Assembly (NCBI GenBank): GCA_026225055.1
Contig: JAMFSA010000122.1
Coordinates: 1 to 57,244 of the forward strand
Origin: Mucilaginibacter xinganensis
Lineage (GTDB): Bacteria > Bacteroidota > Bacteroidia > Sphingobacteriales > Sphingobacteriaceae
Direction: 5' to 3'
Length of the DNA: 57,244 nt
A program made the position numbers and the translations under genes. Positions 9,929 to 18,632 of the stretch are shown here, in pieces (position 1 is the stretch's first letter; every line of letters starts with the position of its first letter). The notes under the pieces were generated by a model. It was not told the origin of the DNA. It ran no database searches and saw only the letters and a program-made list of their open reading frames with translations.

Positions 9929-12772
9929 ATGGGCATTACGCGCAAAGTAATAATGCTGAGTGCTTGCTGTGCTTTAAGTTTACAGGTATCGGCACAAATC
10001 TCATGGCCTGCCATTACCAGCCAAACCAAACCCTGGGCACGCTGGTGGTGGCAGGGTAGTGCCGTTAACGAAAAGGACCTTACCGGCAATATGCAGCATT
10101 ATCATGATGCTGGTTTAGGCGGCCTGGAGCTTACACCCATTTATGGTGTTAAGGGCTCCGAGAGCCAGTTTATACAATACCTGTCGCCTGCCTGGGTTGA
10201 TAAGTTGGTTTATACCCTGAAAGAAGGTAAGCGTTTAGGTTTAGGTATTGATATGTCTAACGCCAGCGGCTGGCCTTTTGGTGGGCCCTGGATAGGCGAT
10301 GCTGATGCCGCCAAAGACGTAGTTGTAAAAACCTATTCTTTACATGCAGGCGAGCAGTTAAAAGATACCGTGCAATACATACAGCAGCCTTTGGTTACCG
10401 CCGAAGGGGCAGTTCCGGCTATGGAAACATTAGTTGATCCGATAGGTAATACTAAAAATCTGCAGGCTTTGGCACTGGTACAGGTGAAATTTAAAAAGCC
10501 GCTGCCATTACAGGTTTTAATGGCTTATGGCGATAATGGGCAAAGTATAGATATTACAACTAAAGTAGATGCTACAGGTAAACTCAATTGGACGGCTCCG
10601 GCCGGTGACTGGAACCTGTATGCTGTTTTTATGGGCTGGCACGGTAAAATGGTAGAGCGGGCATCCCCCGGTGGTGAAGGCTTCGCTATCGATCATTTTT
10701 CTGAAGCGGCTATTACAACATATCTCCATCATTTTACGGAAGCTTTTAAAGGAAGAGATTTAAGCGGGATCCGTGCATTTTTTAATGACTCTTATGAGGT
10801 GGATGATGCCAGAGGGCAGTCTAACTTTACGCCTCAAATTTTTGATGAATTTAAAAAACGCAGAGGGTATGACCTGCGTGAACATTTGCCGCAGTTGTTT
10901 GCCAAAACACCTACAGAAGATGATTTACGTGTATTGTGTGATTACCGCGAAACCATATCAGACCTGATGCTTTACAATTTCACCCTGCCGTGGCATTCAT
11001 GGGCAAATGCGAGAGGTGCTTTGATCCGTAATCAACCGCATGGTTCACCGGCAAATATACTGGATCTATACAGCGCGAGTGATATTCCCGAAACCGAAGG
11101 AAAAGATCCCCTGCGTTATAGATTTGCCACATCTGCGGCGCATGTAAGTGGTAAAAAATTGGTGTCATCTGAATCTGCCACGTGGTTGAACGAGCATTTT
11201 CTATCCTCATTGAGCGATGTAAAGCAGGCTATTGATAAATACTTTTTGGGTGGTGTTAATCACGTTTTTTACCATGGTATCAGCTATTCGCCGCAGTCGG
11301 CCCGATGGCCGGGATGGTTGTTTTACGCTGCCGTTCACTTTGTTCCAAATGATCCCAGCTGGAGGGATTTTTCGGCCTTAAACCAATATATAGCCCGCTG
11401 CCAGTCGTTTTTGCAATTTGGAAAAGCGGATAATAAGGTATTGTTATATTACCCTATTTTTGATAGCTATAGCGAGGCAGGTAAGGCCCTTCTAAAACAC
11501 TATGACAACATGTTGCCCGAATTTAAAGGGACAGGTTTTGAAGCCGCAGCTACCACCATGCTGAATAGTGGGTATGGATTTGATTATATATCTGACAAGC
11601 AAATTATTAACCTTGACGCAGTGGCAGGCCAACTTAATGTAGCTGATCAGCGCTATCAAACCATTATCTTGCCCGATATTCATTATATTCCACTTACTAC
11701 TTTTAATAAACTGGTACAACTGGCAACAGCCGGGGCACAGGTCATCATTTATAAAAATTTACCTGCGGATGTGCCTGGACTGGCTAACGTGGATAACAAC
11801 CGTAAATCATTTAAAGCGCTACTCGCCAAATTGAATTTTACAGATGCCGGGAGCAGCATTAAAAAAGCAACAATAGGTAAAGGTGCATTTCTTTTAGGTG
11901 ATGACGTTGATCAATTACTTACTGCTACAGCGGTAATACGAGAAAGTTTAACAGACAAGGGCTTGCAGTTTACACGCAGGCAATATGATAAAGGCTATTA
12001 TTATTTCCTGGCAAACAACAGTAAAAATAAGATAGATGGATGGGTACCATTAGCTGTAAAAGCTACTACTGTTGTTTTGTTCGACCCTATGTTTAAACAA
12101 AGCGGCCTCGCAAAACTAAGGCACAATGTAAATGGCTACCCTGAAATTTACCTGCAATTATTACCGGGTGAAAGTCGCATTCTGCAAACAACAAGCCAGC
12201 CTGTAAAGGGGAATGATTTTGCTTATTATCAGTATACAGGAAAATCGGTAGCTATAAATGGTACATGGACTGTGAAATTTTTAGATGGCGGGCCGGTACT
12301 TCCGGCTGAAGTACATCCAACAGATCTTACCTCGTGGACGACGTTTGGCGGGGATGATGTAAAAAGGTTTTCGGGCACGGCTGCTTATTCCATAACATTT
12401 GCTAAACCCGCTTATCGTGCATCGGCATGGGAACTGAATTTAGGCGAAGTGCATGAAAGCGCGAAGGTTTATCTGAACGGTAAAAAACTGGCCACATTGA
12501 TTGGGCCGAATTATCAACTGCTGATCCCGGAAGGATTACTAAAACAGGTAAATCAGCTTGAAGTAAGGGTGTCAAATTTAATGGTTAACCGCATTATTGA
12601 TATGGATAAGCGGAATATTCCTTACAGGATATTCTATAACACCAATTTTCCGGCGCATTTCAAGGAAAACCGTGGTGCTGATGGTTTATTCAATGCATCA
12701 GGTTGGGAAATTAAACCTTCTGGTTTGATGGGACCTGTAAAGCTGGATGCACTTAAATATCTGAAACCTTAG
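9929..12772 (+). CDS. GH106 alpha-L-rhamnosidase
   Basis: This 947-aa periplasmic enzyme has a signal peptide (about 1-22, ...LQVSAQ). The N-terminal pattern PWARWWWQGSAVNEKDLTGNM, followed by AGLGGLELTPIYG, is the hallmark of glycoside hydrolase family 106. A central catalytic barrel and a C-terminal beta-sandwich (about 770-870, galactose-binding-like, with SAWELNLGEVHESAKVYLNG) complete the usual architecture and length. GH106 enzymes remove alpha-L-rhamnose from rhamnogalacturonans and rhamnosylated glycans. It starts 2 bp after the sulfatase stop and is followed 19 bp later by the GH28 gene, so it is part of the same operon. Confidence 0.92.
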   Translation: MGITRKVIMLSACCALSLQVSAQISWPAITSQTKPWARWWWQGSAVNEKDLTGNMQHYHDAGLGGLELTPIYGVKGSESQFIQYLSPAWVDKLVYTLKEGKRLGLGIDMSNASGWPFGGPWIGDADAAKDVVVKTYSLHAGEQLKDTVQYIQQPLVTAEGAVPAMETLVDPIGNTKNLQALALVQVKFKKPLPLQVLMAYGDNGQSIDITTKVDATGKLNWTAPAGDWNLYAVFMGWHGKMVERASPGGEGFAIDHFSEAAITTYLHHFTEAFKGRDLSGIRAFFNDSYEVDDARGQSNFTPQIFDEFKKRRGYDLREHLPQLFAKTPTEDDLRVLCDYRETISDLMLYNFTLPWHSWANARGALIRNQPHGSPANILDLYSASDIPETEGKDPLRYRFATSAAHVSGKKLVSSESATWLNEHFLSSLSDVKQAIDKYFLGGVNHVFYHGISYSPQSARWPGWLFYAAVHFVPNDPSWRDFSALNQYIARCQSFLQFGKADNKVLLYYPIFDSYSEAGKALLKHYDNMLPEFKGTGFEAAATTMLNSGYGFDYISDKQIINLDAVAGQLNVADQRYQTIILPDIHYIPLTTFNKLVQLATAGAQVIIYKNLPADVPGLANVDNNRKSFKALLAKLNFTDAGSSIKKATIGKGAFLLGDDVDQLLTATAVIRESLTDKGLQFTRRQYDKGYYYFLANNSKNKIDGWVPLAVKATTVVLFDPMFKQSGLAKLRHNVNGYPEIYLQLLPGESRILQTTSQPVKGNDFAYYQYTGKSVAINGTWTVKFLDGGPVLPAEVHPTDLTSWTTFGGDDVKRFSGTAAYSITFAKPAYRASAWELNLGEVHESAKVYLNGKKLATLIGPNYQLLIPEGLLKQVNQLEVRVSNLMVNRIIDMDKRNIPYRIFYNTNFPAHFKENRGADGLFNASGWEIKPSGLMGPVKLDALKYLKP

Positions 12773-12791
12773 TAAAAAGCAACGCAGAAGC

Positions 12792-14228
12792 ATGAAAATA
12801 TACCATCGTTTATGTGTTGTGGTTGCTGCATTGTTGCTATTCAGCCACGGCGTTTATGCGGATACTACTGACACAACCCCGGCATGGGTTAAAATCGTTG
12901 GGGCTCATCATCTGCCTGAAAAACAAAGGATTTTTGAGGTCGCTGCTTATGGAGCTATAAACGATGGCAAAACATTAGACACAAAGTTTATACAAAAAAC
13001 TATAGATGATTGCTCGGCCCGGGGTGGAGGGATCGTAACGTTTGCCCCGGGTAAATATTTAACAGGCGCTATCTACCTAAAGCAAAATGTACAGTTACAA
13101 ATTGCAAAAGGAGTGGAGCTTTTGGGCAGCCAGGATATTGCCGATTACCCTGAAATACCCACACGTATTGCAGGAATTGAAATGCTTTGGCCCTCAGCAC
13201 TTATCAATGTTTTACATCAGCATAAAGTGTCCATAACTGGGTCGGGCACTATTAATGCGCAGGGGAAAGTGTTTTGGGATAAATATTGGCAAATGCGCAA
13301 GGATTATGAAGCAAAGGGCCTCCGCTGGATTGTTGATTACGATGCCAAACGACCCAGAACGATATTAGTTTCGAATGCTGAAGATGTGACACTTAGCGGA
13401 GTTACCATTCAACAGGCCGGTTTTTGGACAATACAGTTACTCTATTCAAAGTTCATTACCATTGACGGATTAACCATCCGGAATAACATTGACGGCTATG
13501 GCCCGAGTACTGACGGTATTGATGTGGATTCCTCGGCTGATATTTTGATCCAGAATTGTGATATTGATTGCAACGATGATAACTTTTGCCTGAAAGCAGG
13601 GCGCGACTGGGATGGCCTGCGCGTTAACCGCCCAACAGAATATGTGGTTATACGTAACTGTATAGCAAGGACTGGCAGCGGACTGTTAACTATAGGCAGT
13701 GAAACATCAGGTGGCATACGGCATGTATGGGCGATACATCTTATGGCCACTGGAACGAAAAATGGATTAAATATTAAGTCTGCCATTACACGTGGCGGTA
13801 CGGTAGAGGACATTCATTTTCAAAATATAGAAATGAAGGATGTGGGCACAGCTATCGCCGTAAATATGAATTGGAACCCGGCTTACAGTTATTCGGCTTT
13901 ACCTGCCGGATATGACACCGCACATATACCTCCACATTGGAAAAAAATGTTAACAAAGGTTGATCCGGCAGAAAAAGGCATGCCTCATTTTAAAGATGTT
14001 TATATCTCCGATGTTCATGTTTCAGGAGCAAAGCTGGGCATAAGCGTAACCGGATTACCTCAATCACTGGTTACAGGTTTTCATTTTCATAATGTAAGTA
14101 TTCAAGCCAAAAGTGCTGGTAGTATAAACTTTGCCAGCAATTGGGATTTTGACCAGGTATCGATAGTTGCGGAAGATGGTGGAATGGTGAATATTAACGA
14201 ATCAGAGGATGTCAAAATATTAAAATAA
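12792..14228 (+). CDS. GH28 polygalacturonase-like glycoside hydrolase
   Basis: This 478-aa protein has a signal peptide (about 1-23) and a right-handed beta-helix. The catalytic Asp set of GH28 is present: STDGID with D241, and NDDNFCLKAG with D262/D263, 21 residues apart as in fungal polygalacturonases. Two other classic motifs deviate: the GHG loop reads SGLLTIGSETSGG without the histidine, and the RIK motif reads LNIKSA. This suggests a non-canonical specificity, for example an exo-acting or rhamnogalacturonan-directed enzyme, rather than a standard endo-polygalacturonase. It lies between GH106 and a CE12 esterase, consistent with cutting galacturonate linkages in rhamnogalacturonan. Confidence 0.9.
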   Translation: MKIYHRLCVVVAALLLFSHGVYADTTDTTPAWVKIVGAHHLPEKQRIFEVAAYGAINDGKTLDTKFIQKTIDDCSARGGGIVTFAPGKYLTGAIYLKQNVQLQIAKGVELLGSQDIADYPEIPTRIAGIEMLWPSALINVLHQHKVSITGSGTINAQGKVFWDKYWQMRKDYEAKGLRWIVDYDAKRPRTILVSNAEDVTLSGVTIQQAGFWTIQLLYSKFITIDGLTIRNNIDGYGPSTDGIDVDSSADILIQNCDIDCNDDNFCLKAGRDWDGLRVNRPTEYVVIRNCIARTGSGLLTIGSETSGGIRHVWAIHLMATGTKNGLNIKSAITRGGTVEDIHFQNIEMKDVGTAIAVNMNWNPAYSYSALPAGYDTAHIPPHWKKMLTKVDPAEKGMPHFKDVYISDVHVSGAKLGISVTGLPQSLVTGFHFHNVSIQAKSAGSINFASNWDFDQVSIVAEDGGMVNINESEDVKILK

Positions 14229-14245
14229 ATAATCGTACAGAATCT

Positions 14246-15019
14246 ATGTTTATGAATAAGCTATATAAAATTTCATGGTTACTGCTGGTAAGTCTACTTA
14301 TTACGTCTTTCATATATCAGCAAAAGCCAACTTTATATATCATTGGCGACTCAACGGTACAAAATACTAATAAAGTAAAATGGGGATGGGGAACCATGCT
14401 TTTAAATTATCTGGATATCAACAGGATTAATGTGAATAATCAGGCAATACCTGGTCGCAGTACACGTACATTTCTTAAAGAAGGTAGATGGGGACACATA
14501 GATTCGTTACTAAAACCCGGAGATTATGTAATGATGCAATTCGGGCATAATGATGGTGCTAAACCTGATACCAGCAAGGCCGGATATCGTGGCACACTGA
14601 AAGGCATAGGCGAAGATACAGTGCTGTTAACATGGCCCGATGGTGGTAAGGAAACGGTGCATACCTATGGTTGGTACATTCGCAAATATGTGCGTGATGC
14701 CAAGGCAAAGGGTGCTATTCCGGTTGTGATATCCATGATCCCGCGTAATATATGGGTTAACGGCAAGGTTGTTCTGGCTGATCAGGACTTCGGCAAATGG
14801 GCAAGGGAAGTTGCACAACAGGAGAATGTTCCGTTTATCGACCTGAATAGTTTAACAGCTGAAAAATACAATGTGATCGGGGCCGATAAAGTGAAAGACT
14901 TTTTTCCGGTTGATCATACGCACACCAACAAGGCAGGCGCTACTATTAACGCAGAGTCATTAGTGCAGGGGATAAGGCAATTGACGAGATTTTCATTGAA
15001 CAGTTATCTTAAAATATAG
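14246..15019 (+). CDS. CE12 rhamnogalacturonan acetylesterase (GDSL family)
   Basis: This 257-aa SGNH/GDSL hydrolase has an N-terminal signal sequence (about 1-23). Block I is YIIGDSTVQN with nucleophile S36, block III is QFGHND, and block V is D223-H-T-H226, the usual catalytic Asp/His pair. This set and its length match carbohydrate esterase family 12, which removes acetyl groups from galacturonate in rhamnogalacturonan I and so exposes the backbone to GH28/GH106-type enzymes. It is the last gene of the PUL, 17 bp after GH28. ATG 14252 is an alternative start two codons in. No strong terminator follows, only a weak ACGTAG/CTACGT pairing. Confidence 0.92.
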   Translation: MFMNKLYKISWLLLVSLLITSFIYQQKPTLYIIGDSTVQNTNKVKWGWGTMLLNYLDINRINVNNQAIPGRSTRTFLKEGRWGHIDSLLKPGDYVMMQFGHNDGAKPDTSKAGYRGTLKGIGEDTVLLTWPDGGKETVHTYGWYIRKYVRDAKAKGAIPVVISMIPRNIWVNGKVVLADQDFGKWAREVAQQENVPFIDLNSLTAEKYNVIGADKVKDFFPVDHTHTNKAGATINAESLVQGIRQLTRFSLNSYLKI

Positions 15020-15082
15020 ATACGTAGGGGAAACACAAGTTCTCATTAAGCTACGTGTTCTTATTTGTATGCCAGATCTATC

Positions 15083-15577
15083 TCATCGTGAAAGATCTAC
15101 CTGTATCCCCGTTACCAGCGAAAGCTGCTGTATATAATACCGGGCTACTTCCAGTTTGAACTTTTCCCAGATCCCTTCCATCCCAACATACGGTGGTTTA
15201 GCCAGGATCTCATCCAGGATAAATGGTCCCTCGCCCTGCTCATCTGTCATCTTGGTGAGAAAACGAAATTGGTTGAATCTGCTCATAAATTGCTGTTGGA
15301 TATCTATTTTTTGCACCCTGCTGAATCTACAGATCTCCACGATACCGCTACAAGCTCCGTTACAATTTTCCATTCGCATAAAAAGCTCATGGTAGGTATT
15401 TTCCTCCAAACTAATACCCAATGCATCATAAAATAAGATAGGGCCATCACGGTCGTCAGGCAGCGTAATATGAAATAGGCGCAGTTTGATACTATCATAA
15501 TAATAGCGCTGATAGTTACTTTGACAGGTCATTGCATTTAGCAACCAATTTAGGCCAAATTGTTCAGTAGGGCTCAT
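15083..15577 (-). CDS. Hypothetical protein, 164 aa
   Basis: I do not recognise the family. The protein is soluble, with no signal peptide or membrane segment. It has a Cys-containing centre (MENCNGACSGIVEICRF at about 87-103) and aromatic-rich termini. The three clustered Cys could bind metal but do not form a standard motif. It is convergent with the PUL (gap 63 bp) and divergent from the lanB gene. A terminator-like hairpin ends about 12 nt before its start codon, so its expression may be set by attenuation or by a promoter further upstream. Codon use resembles its neighbours. It could be linked to the lanthipeptide genes, but nothing proves this. Confidence 0.7.
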   Translation of the reverse strand: MSPTEQFGLNWLLNAMTCQSNYQRYYYDSIKLRLFHITLPDDRDGPILFYDALGISLEENTYHELFMRMENCNGACSGIVEICRFSRVQKIDIQQQFMSRFNQFRFLTKMTDEQGEGPFILDEILAKPPYVGMEGIWEKFKLEVARYYIQQLSLVTGIQVDLSR

Positions 15578-15588
15578 GTGCTTTTCCT

Positions 15589-15622
15589 AAAAAAGCAGGG
15601 CACCCCGTTATAGAGCACCCTG
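15589..15622 (-). terminator. Terminator-like hairpin just upstream of the 164-aa gene
   Basis: On the minus strand, CAGGGTGC pairs with GTGCCCTG (8 bp including two G-U pairs, 15622-15615 with 15603-15596). It is followed by C and six T. The structure ends about 12 nt before the ATG at 15577. No minus-strand gene lies upstream that needs ending, because lanB is on the plus strand. It may therefore be an attenuator in the leader of the 164-aa gene. Confidence 0.5.
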
Positions 15623-15645
15623 TACTACATTACATACTTGCTGAA

Positions 15646-15660
15646 GCGATACTGTATCGC
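15646..15660. promoter_or_regulatory. 15-bp perfect palindrome in a divergent intergenic region
   Basis: GCGATAC-T-GTATCGC is a perfect inverted repeat around a central T. It lies between the divergent 164-aa gene and lanB. This is the size and position expected for a dimeric repressor operator, but no matching regulator is identified. The rest of the 265-bp gap holds no precursor-peptide ORF on either strand. Confidence 0.35.
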
Positions 15661-15842
15661 AACAACAAATGGCGGTTTAGGTTTAAGCCAATAAGTAATA
15701 CTTAAAAATAAGCCTTAAAGCATAATAAAGGTTTACTGTATATCACGGATTATGTACCTTTTATCCCGAAAATCAACCTTTTGGTAGACGGTAAGCGAAA
15801 CCCTGCGCGCGGAATACTTGTTTTGAGCAAAAAATAATTAAA

Positions 15843-18632
15843 ATGACTGTCGCCAAACTAACATCCTTACAGCTTATGCCTGATGTCATTTGCCGGACCC
15901 CGGCCTTTAGTCCGGGTGATCAACTGAATGATCATTGGCCTGTTTTAAAACAAATGATCAGGGAAGCGTCTCCCGCATTTTTTTATATTATTGCCGAATT
16001 AAGCTATAAGGAGCTAACCCAGGCAAGCGAAAAAGTACAACATACCCTATGGAAATATTTTAACAGGGCCCGATACCGTGCGACACCCTTTGGGCGTTTT
16101 GCGGCCATCAACGTTCTACCTGTGTCAGCAAGCCCTGCAGTTCTGCAACGTGAACCGGTAGTCCGGAATCTGACAGACTGGGCTGAAAAAGACAATCTTT
16201 TAGGGGATATGCAGGAACTTGTTAAAGCGTCGAACTTATTTCGTTCCAATGCAACCTATTATGAGCTTGGTAATGAGGTTCGTTATGTGAGAAATATTAA
16301 TGGTCAATTTGAATTAGCTGCCGTTAGCATGTTTCCGGAGTTAATTGCAATGTTAGCATTATGCAGCGAACGGTCGGTAGCCAGGGAAGAGATCTGCGGA
16401 CAAATGCGTGCCGAGTTCGTGCTCGCAGATAGTTCGGTTAACAGCTTGCTGGAGCAACTTGTACACCGCCAATTATTAATTGCCGAGCGATTTCCCAATA
16501 TTACGGGCAGGGATTATTTTAAGCGGCTGCAATTACCTGTACAGCAGACAAAGATTTATAGCCTCTCTACCCGCGAGGTAAAATGCGGCGGTTTTAACCC
16601 AATTCCTCTCAGACTTGTTCCTGAATACATTGATTTTATAAAGGACTTTATTCCTGAAAATAAAAGCAGTCACCTGGAAGCATTTAGCCGGGAATTTACA
16701 AGAAAGTTTGACGGAAAAGTTATTCCGCTTGCTTTGGCACTTGACCCGGAAGCCGGTGTTGGGTATGGAGATGTGATACAGAGTATCACCCAGGGGGAAT
16801 GGAGCAGTCTTGTGGAAAGCTTACAAAGCCGGGAAAAGCCGCGCAAGCCTTTTAACTTCAATGCGGAGCATAAGTTTTTATTGAATAGCATCGCTAAAGG
16901 AGAAACCATCCGCCTGGAAACATTTGAACGAAAAAGCCAGGGCAGTGTCAGTACATTACCCAATACGCTCAGCGTTATGTGCCGTTATTGGCGGGGGCAG
17001 GCGATAATTGAGAATGCCGGCGGCTGTACAGCTAACGCGTTATTAGGCAGGTTTACCCAGGCCAGTAATCAAGTAATGCTGGTAGGAAAACAAATAGCGG
17101 CAATAGAGGAGAAGGCAAACCCCGGGACACTTTTCTTTGACGTGGCCTACCAGGCAGAAAAGAATGTGGACAACATAAACCGGCGAGAAATACTTTACGG
17201 GGCAGAATTACCCATCCTTACCTGGTCATGCCATTCATCGGCAATTGCTTTAGCTGATATATTGGTTACCGTAAAACAGGGAGAAGTTATTTTATGGTCA
17301 AAGCAGCATCGAAAACGCCTGATTCCACGTATTGCCTCCGCCTATAATTATAAACGTTCAGATCTGGCTCTTTACCGCTTTTTTTGTGATCTCCAACACC
17401 AGGGGCTCTGCTCAGATTTGAATTTTAGTTTGCCAGATTTTCTTCCCGGGCTTGATTATTATCCCAGTGTAGTGTATAAAGATCTCATTATATCTCCTGC
17501 CAGCTGGAAGTTTGATAACAGTATTAAAAGCCTGGGGCAATTAAAAGACTGGCTGGGGCAAAATGGTATCAATTTTATGTTCAAATGTGGGCGTTCAGAT
17601 CAAACTCTGTGTTTTGATCCGGGAAAGGATATTGATTTGGAGGTATTCATCCAGTTTAGCAAACAAACGCCGGAGCAAGAGCTATATATTAGTGAAGCAT
17701 TGATTGATGAAGCCAGCGGTGTAAGGGATGAAGGTGGGAAATCTTATGCAGCTCAATACATTGCTCATTATTTTAATGAAAAAAAGATCTATAAAACGTA
17801 TCCAATAACTGTCGCTTCGCCGGAAGCTCCGGTATATTTTCCAGGTAGTGAATGGCTCTACTTTGAAATTTATACCCATCCCTCGCGGGCTGATGAAGTA
17901 TTGAGATGTTTTATCCGTCCTTTTATCATTAAACATAAAAAAGTACTGCGGAAGTGGTTTTTTATCCGGTTTACTGAATCGGGGCCGCATATACGGTTAA
18001 GGCTGCAATTAAAGGATATAACAACAGGGTACCAGTTAAACAACGATCTGCTAAAACAACTACAGCCCCTATGCACCAATGGCCTTATCGCTGATGTTCA
18101 GCTTAAAACATATCGCCCGGAGGCGGTGCGTTATGGCGCAAGGCGAATGCAGCTTGTGGAAGCATTTTTTCAAAAGGACAGCGCCTATATTCTCCGGTTG
18201 ATCTCAACTGGTGCCACATCTGACTTGTTGTACCAGTTATGCCTTTTATTGATGAATAAACTTTATACAATGGCTATACCTGATCATCACCATCGTGTGA
18301 CAGCGGTGAGGGCAATGGCCGAACAGTTTGCCAACGAACGGGGTTTTACAACCGCGCATTATAAAATGATCAATCAATCTTTTGAAAAACTGAAAAAGGA
18401 TTTGCCATCGCTAAAAATAAGTGTCGGTTATGAACAAGCATTTTGTAAGATCATTGCTGCTTGTGATCATGAACAGGAAAAACTTAGCATGCTTGCCGAT
18501 CTTATCCATATGCACATCAACCGTGTTTTTAACTCGGATCAACGTGTTCATGAGGCAATACTTTATCAGTATTTGCTGAAGATGGTAATGCATGGGCATT
18601 TTCGTGCAGTAAGGGGAGAGGTATCCGAATAA
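15843..18632 (+). CDS. Full-length lantibiotic dehydratase (LanB-like, class I)
   Basis: This 929-aa protein has the two-domain LanB architecture. The N-terminal glutamylation domain carries the conserved RYRATPFGRFA at residues 77-87. The C-terminal elimination domain (SpaB_C / thiopeptide-type bacteriocin domain) begins near GSEWLYFEIYTHP at about 667, with KWFFIRFTESGPHIRLRL, including H716, at about 703-720. LanB enzymes use glutamyl-tRNA to dehydrate Ser/Thr in a precursor peptide. NisB-type proteins are about 1000 aa, so this one is near full length and not split as in many Bacteroidota clusters. No LanC cyclase, exporter or precursor peptide is visible nearby. Its 3' end overlaps the convergent histidine kinase gene by 104 bp. 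Confidence 0.9.
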   Translation: MTVAKLTSLQLMPDVICRTPAFSPGDQLNDHWPVLKQMIREASPAFFYIIAELSYKELTQASEKVQHTLWKYFNRARYRATPFGRFAAINVLPVSASPAVLQREPVVRNLTDWAEKDNLLGDMQELVKASNLFRSNATYYELGNEVRYVRNINGQFELAAVSMFPELIAMLALCSERSVAREEICGQMRAEFVLADSSVNSLLEQLVHRQLLIAERFPNITGRDYFKRLQLPVQQTKIYSLSTREVKCGGFNPIPLRLVPEYIDFIKDFIPENKSSHLEAFSREFTRKFDGKVIPLALALDPEAGVGYGDVIQSITQGEWSSLVESLQSREKPRKPFNFNAEHKFLLNSIAKGETIRLETFERKSQGSVSTLPNTLSVMCRYWRGQAIIENAGGCTANALLGRFTQASNQVMLVGKQIAAIEEKANPGTLFFDVAYQAEKNVDNINRREILYGAELPILTWSCHSSAIALADILVTVKQGEVILWSKQHRKRLIPRIASAYNYKRSDLALYRFFCDLQHQGLCSDLNFSLPDFLPGLDYYPSVVYKDLIISPASWKFDNSIKSLGQLKDWLGQNGINFMFKCGRSDQTLCFDPGKDIDLEVFIQFSKQTPEQELYISEALIDEASGVRDEGGKSYAAQYIAHYFNEKKIYKTYPITVASPEAPVYFPGSEWLYFEIYTHPSRADEVLRCFIRPFIIKHKKVLRKWFFIRFTESGPHIRLRLQLKDITTGYQLNNDLLKQLQPLCTNGLIADVQLKTYRPEAVRYGARRMQLVEAFFQKDSAYILRLISTGATSDLLYQLCLLLMNKLYTMAIPDHHHRVTAVRAMAEQFANERGFTTAHYKMINQSFEKLKKDLPSLKISVGYEQAFCKIIAACDHEQEKLSMLADLIHMHINRVFNSDQRVHEAILYQYLLKMVMHGHFRAVRGEVSE

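Noticed and set aside
15578..15842. Possible lanthipeptide precursor ahead of lanB
   Set aside because: All ATG frames on both strands stop within a few codons, and no Ser/Thr/Cys-rich core is present.
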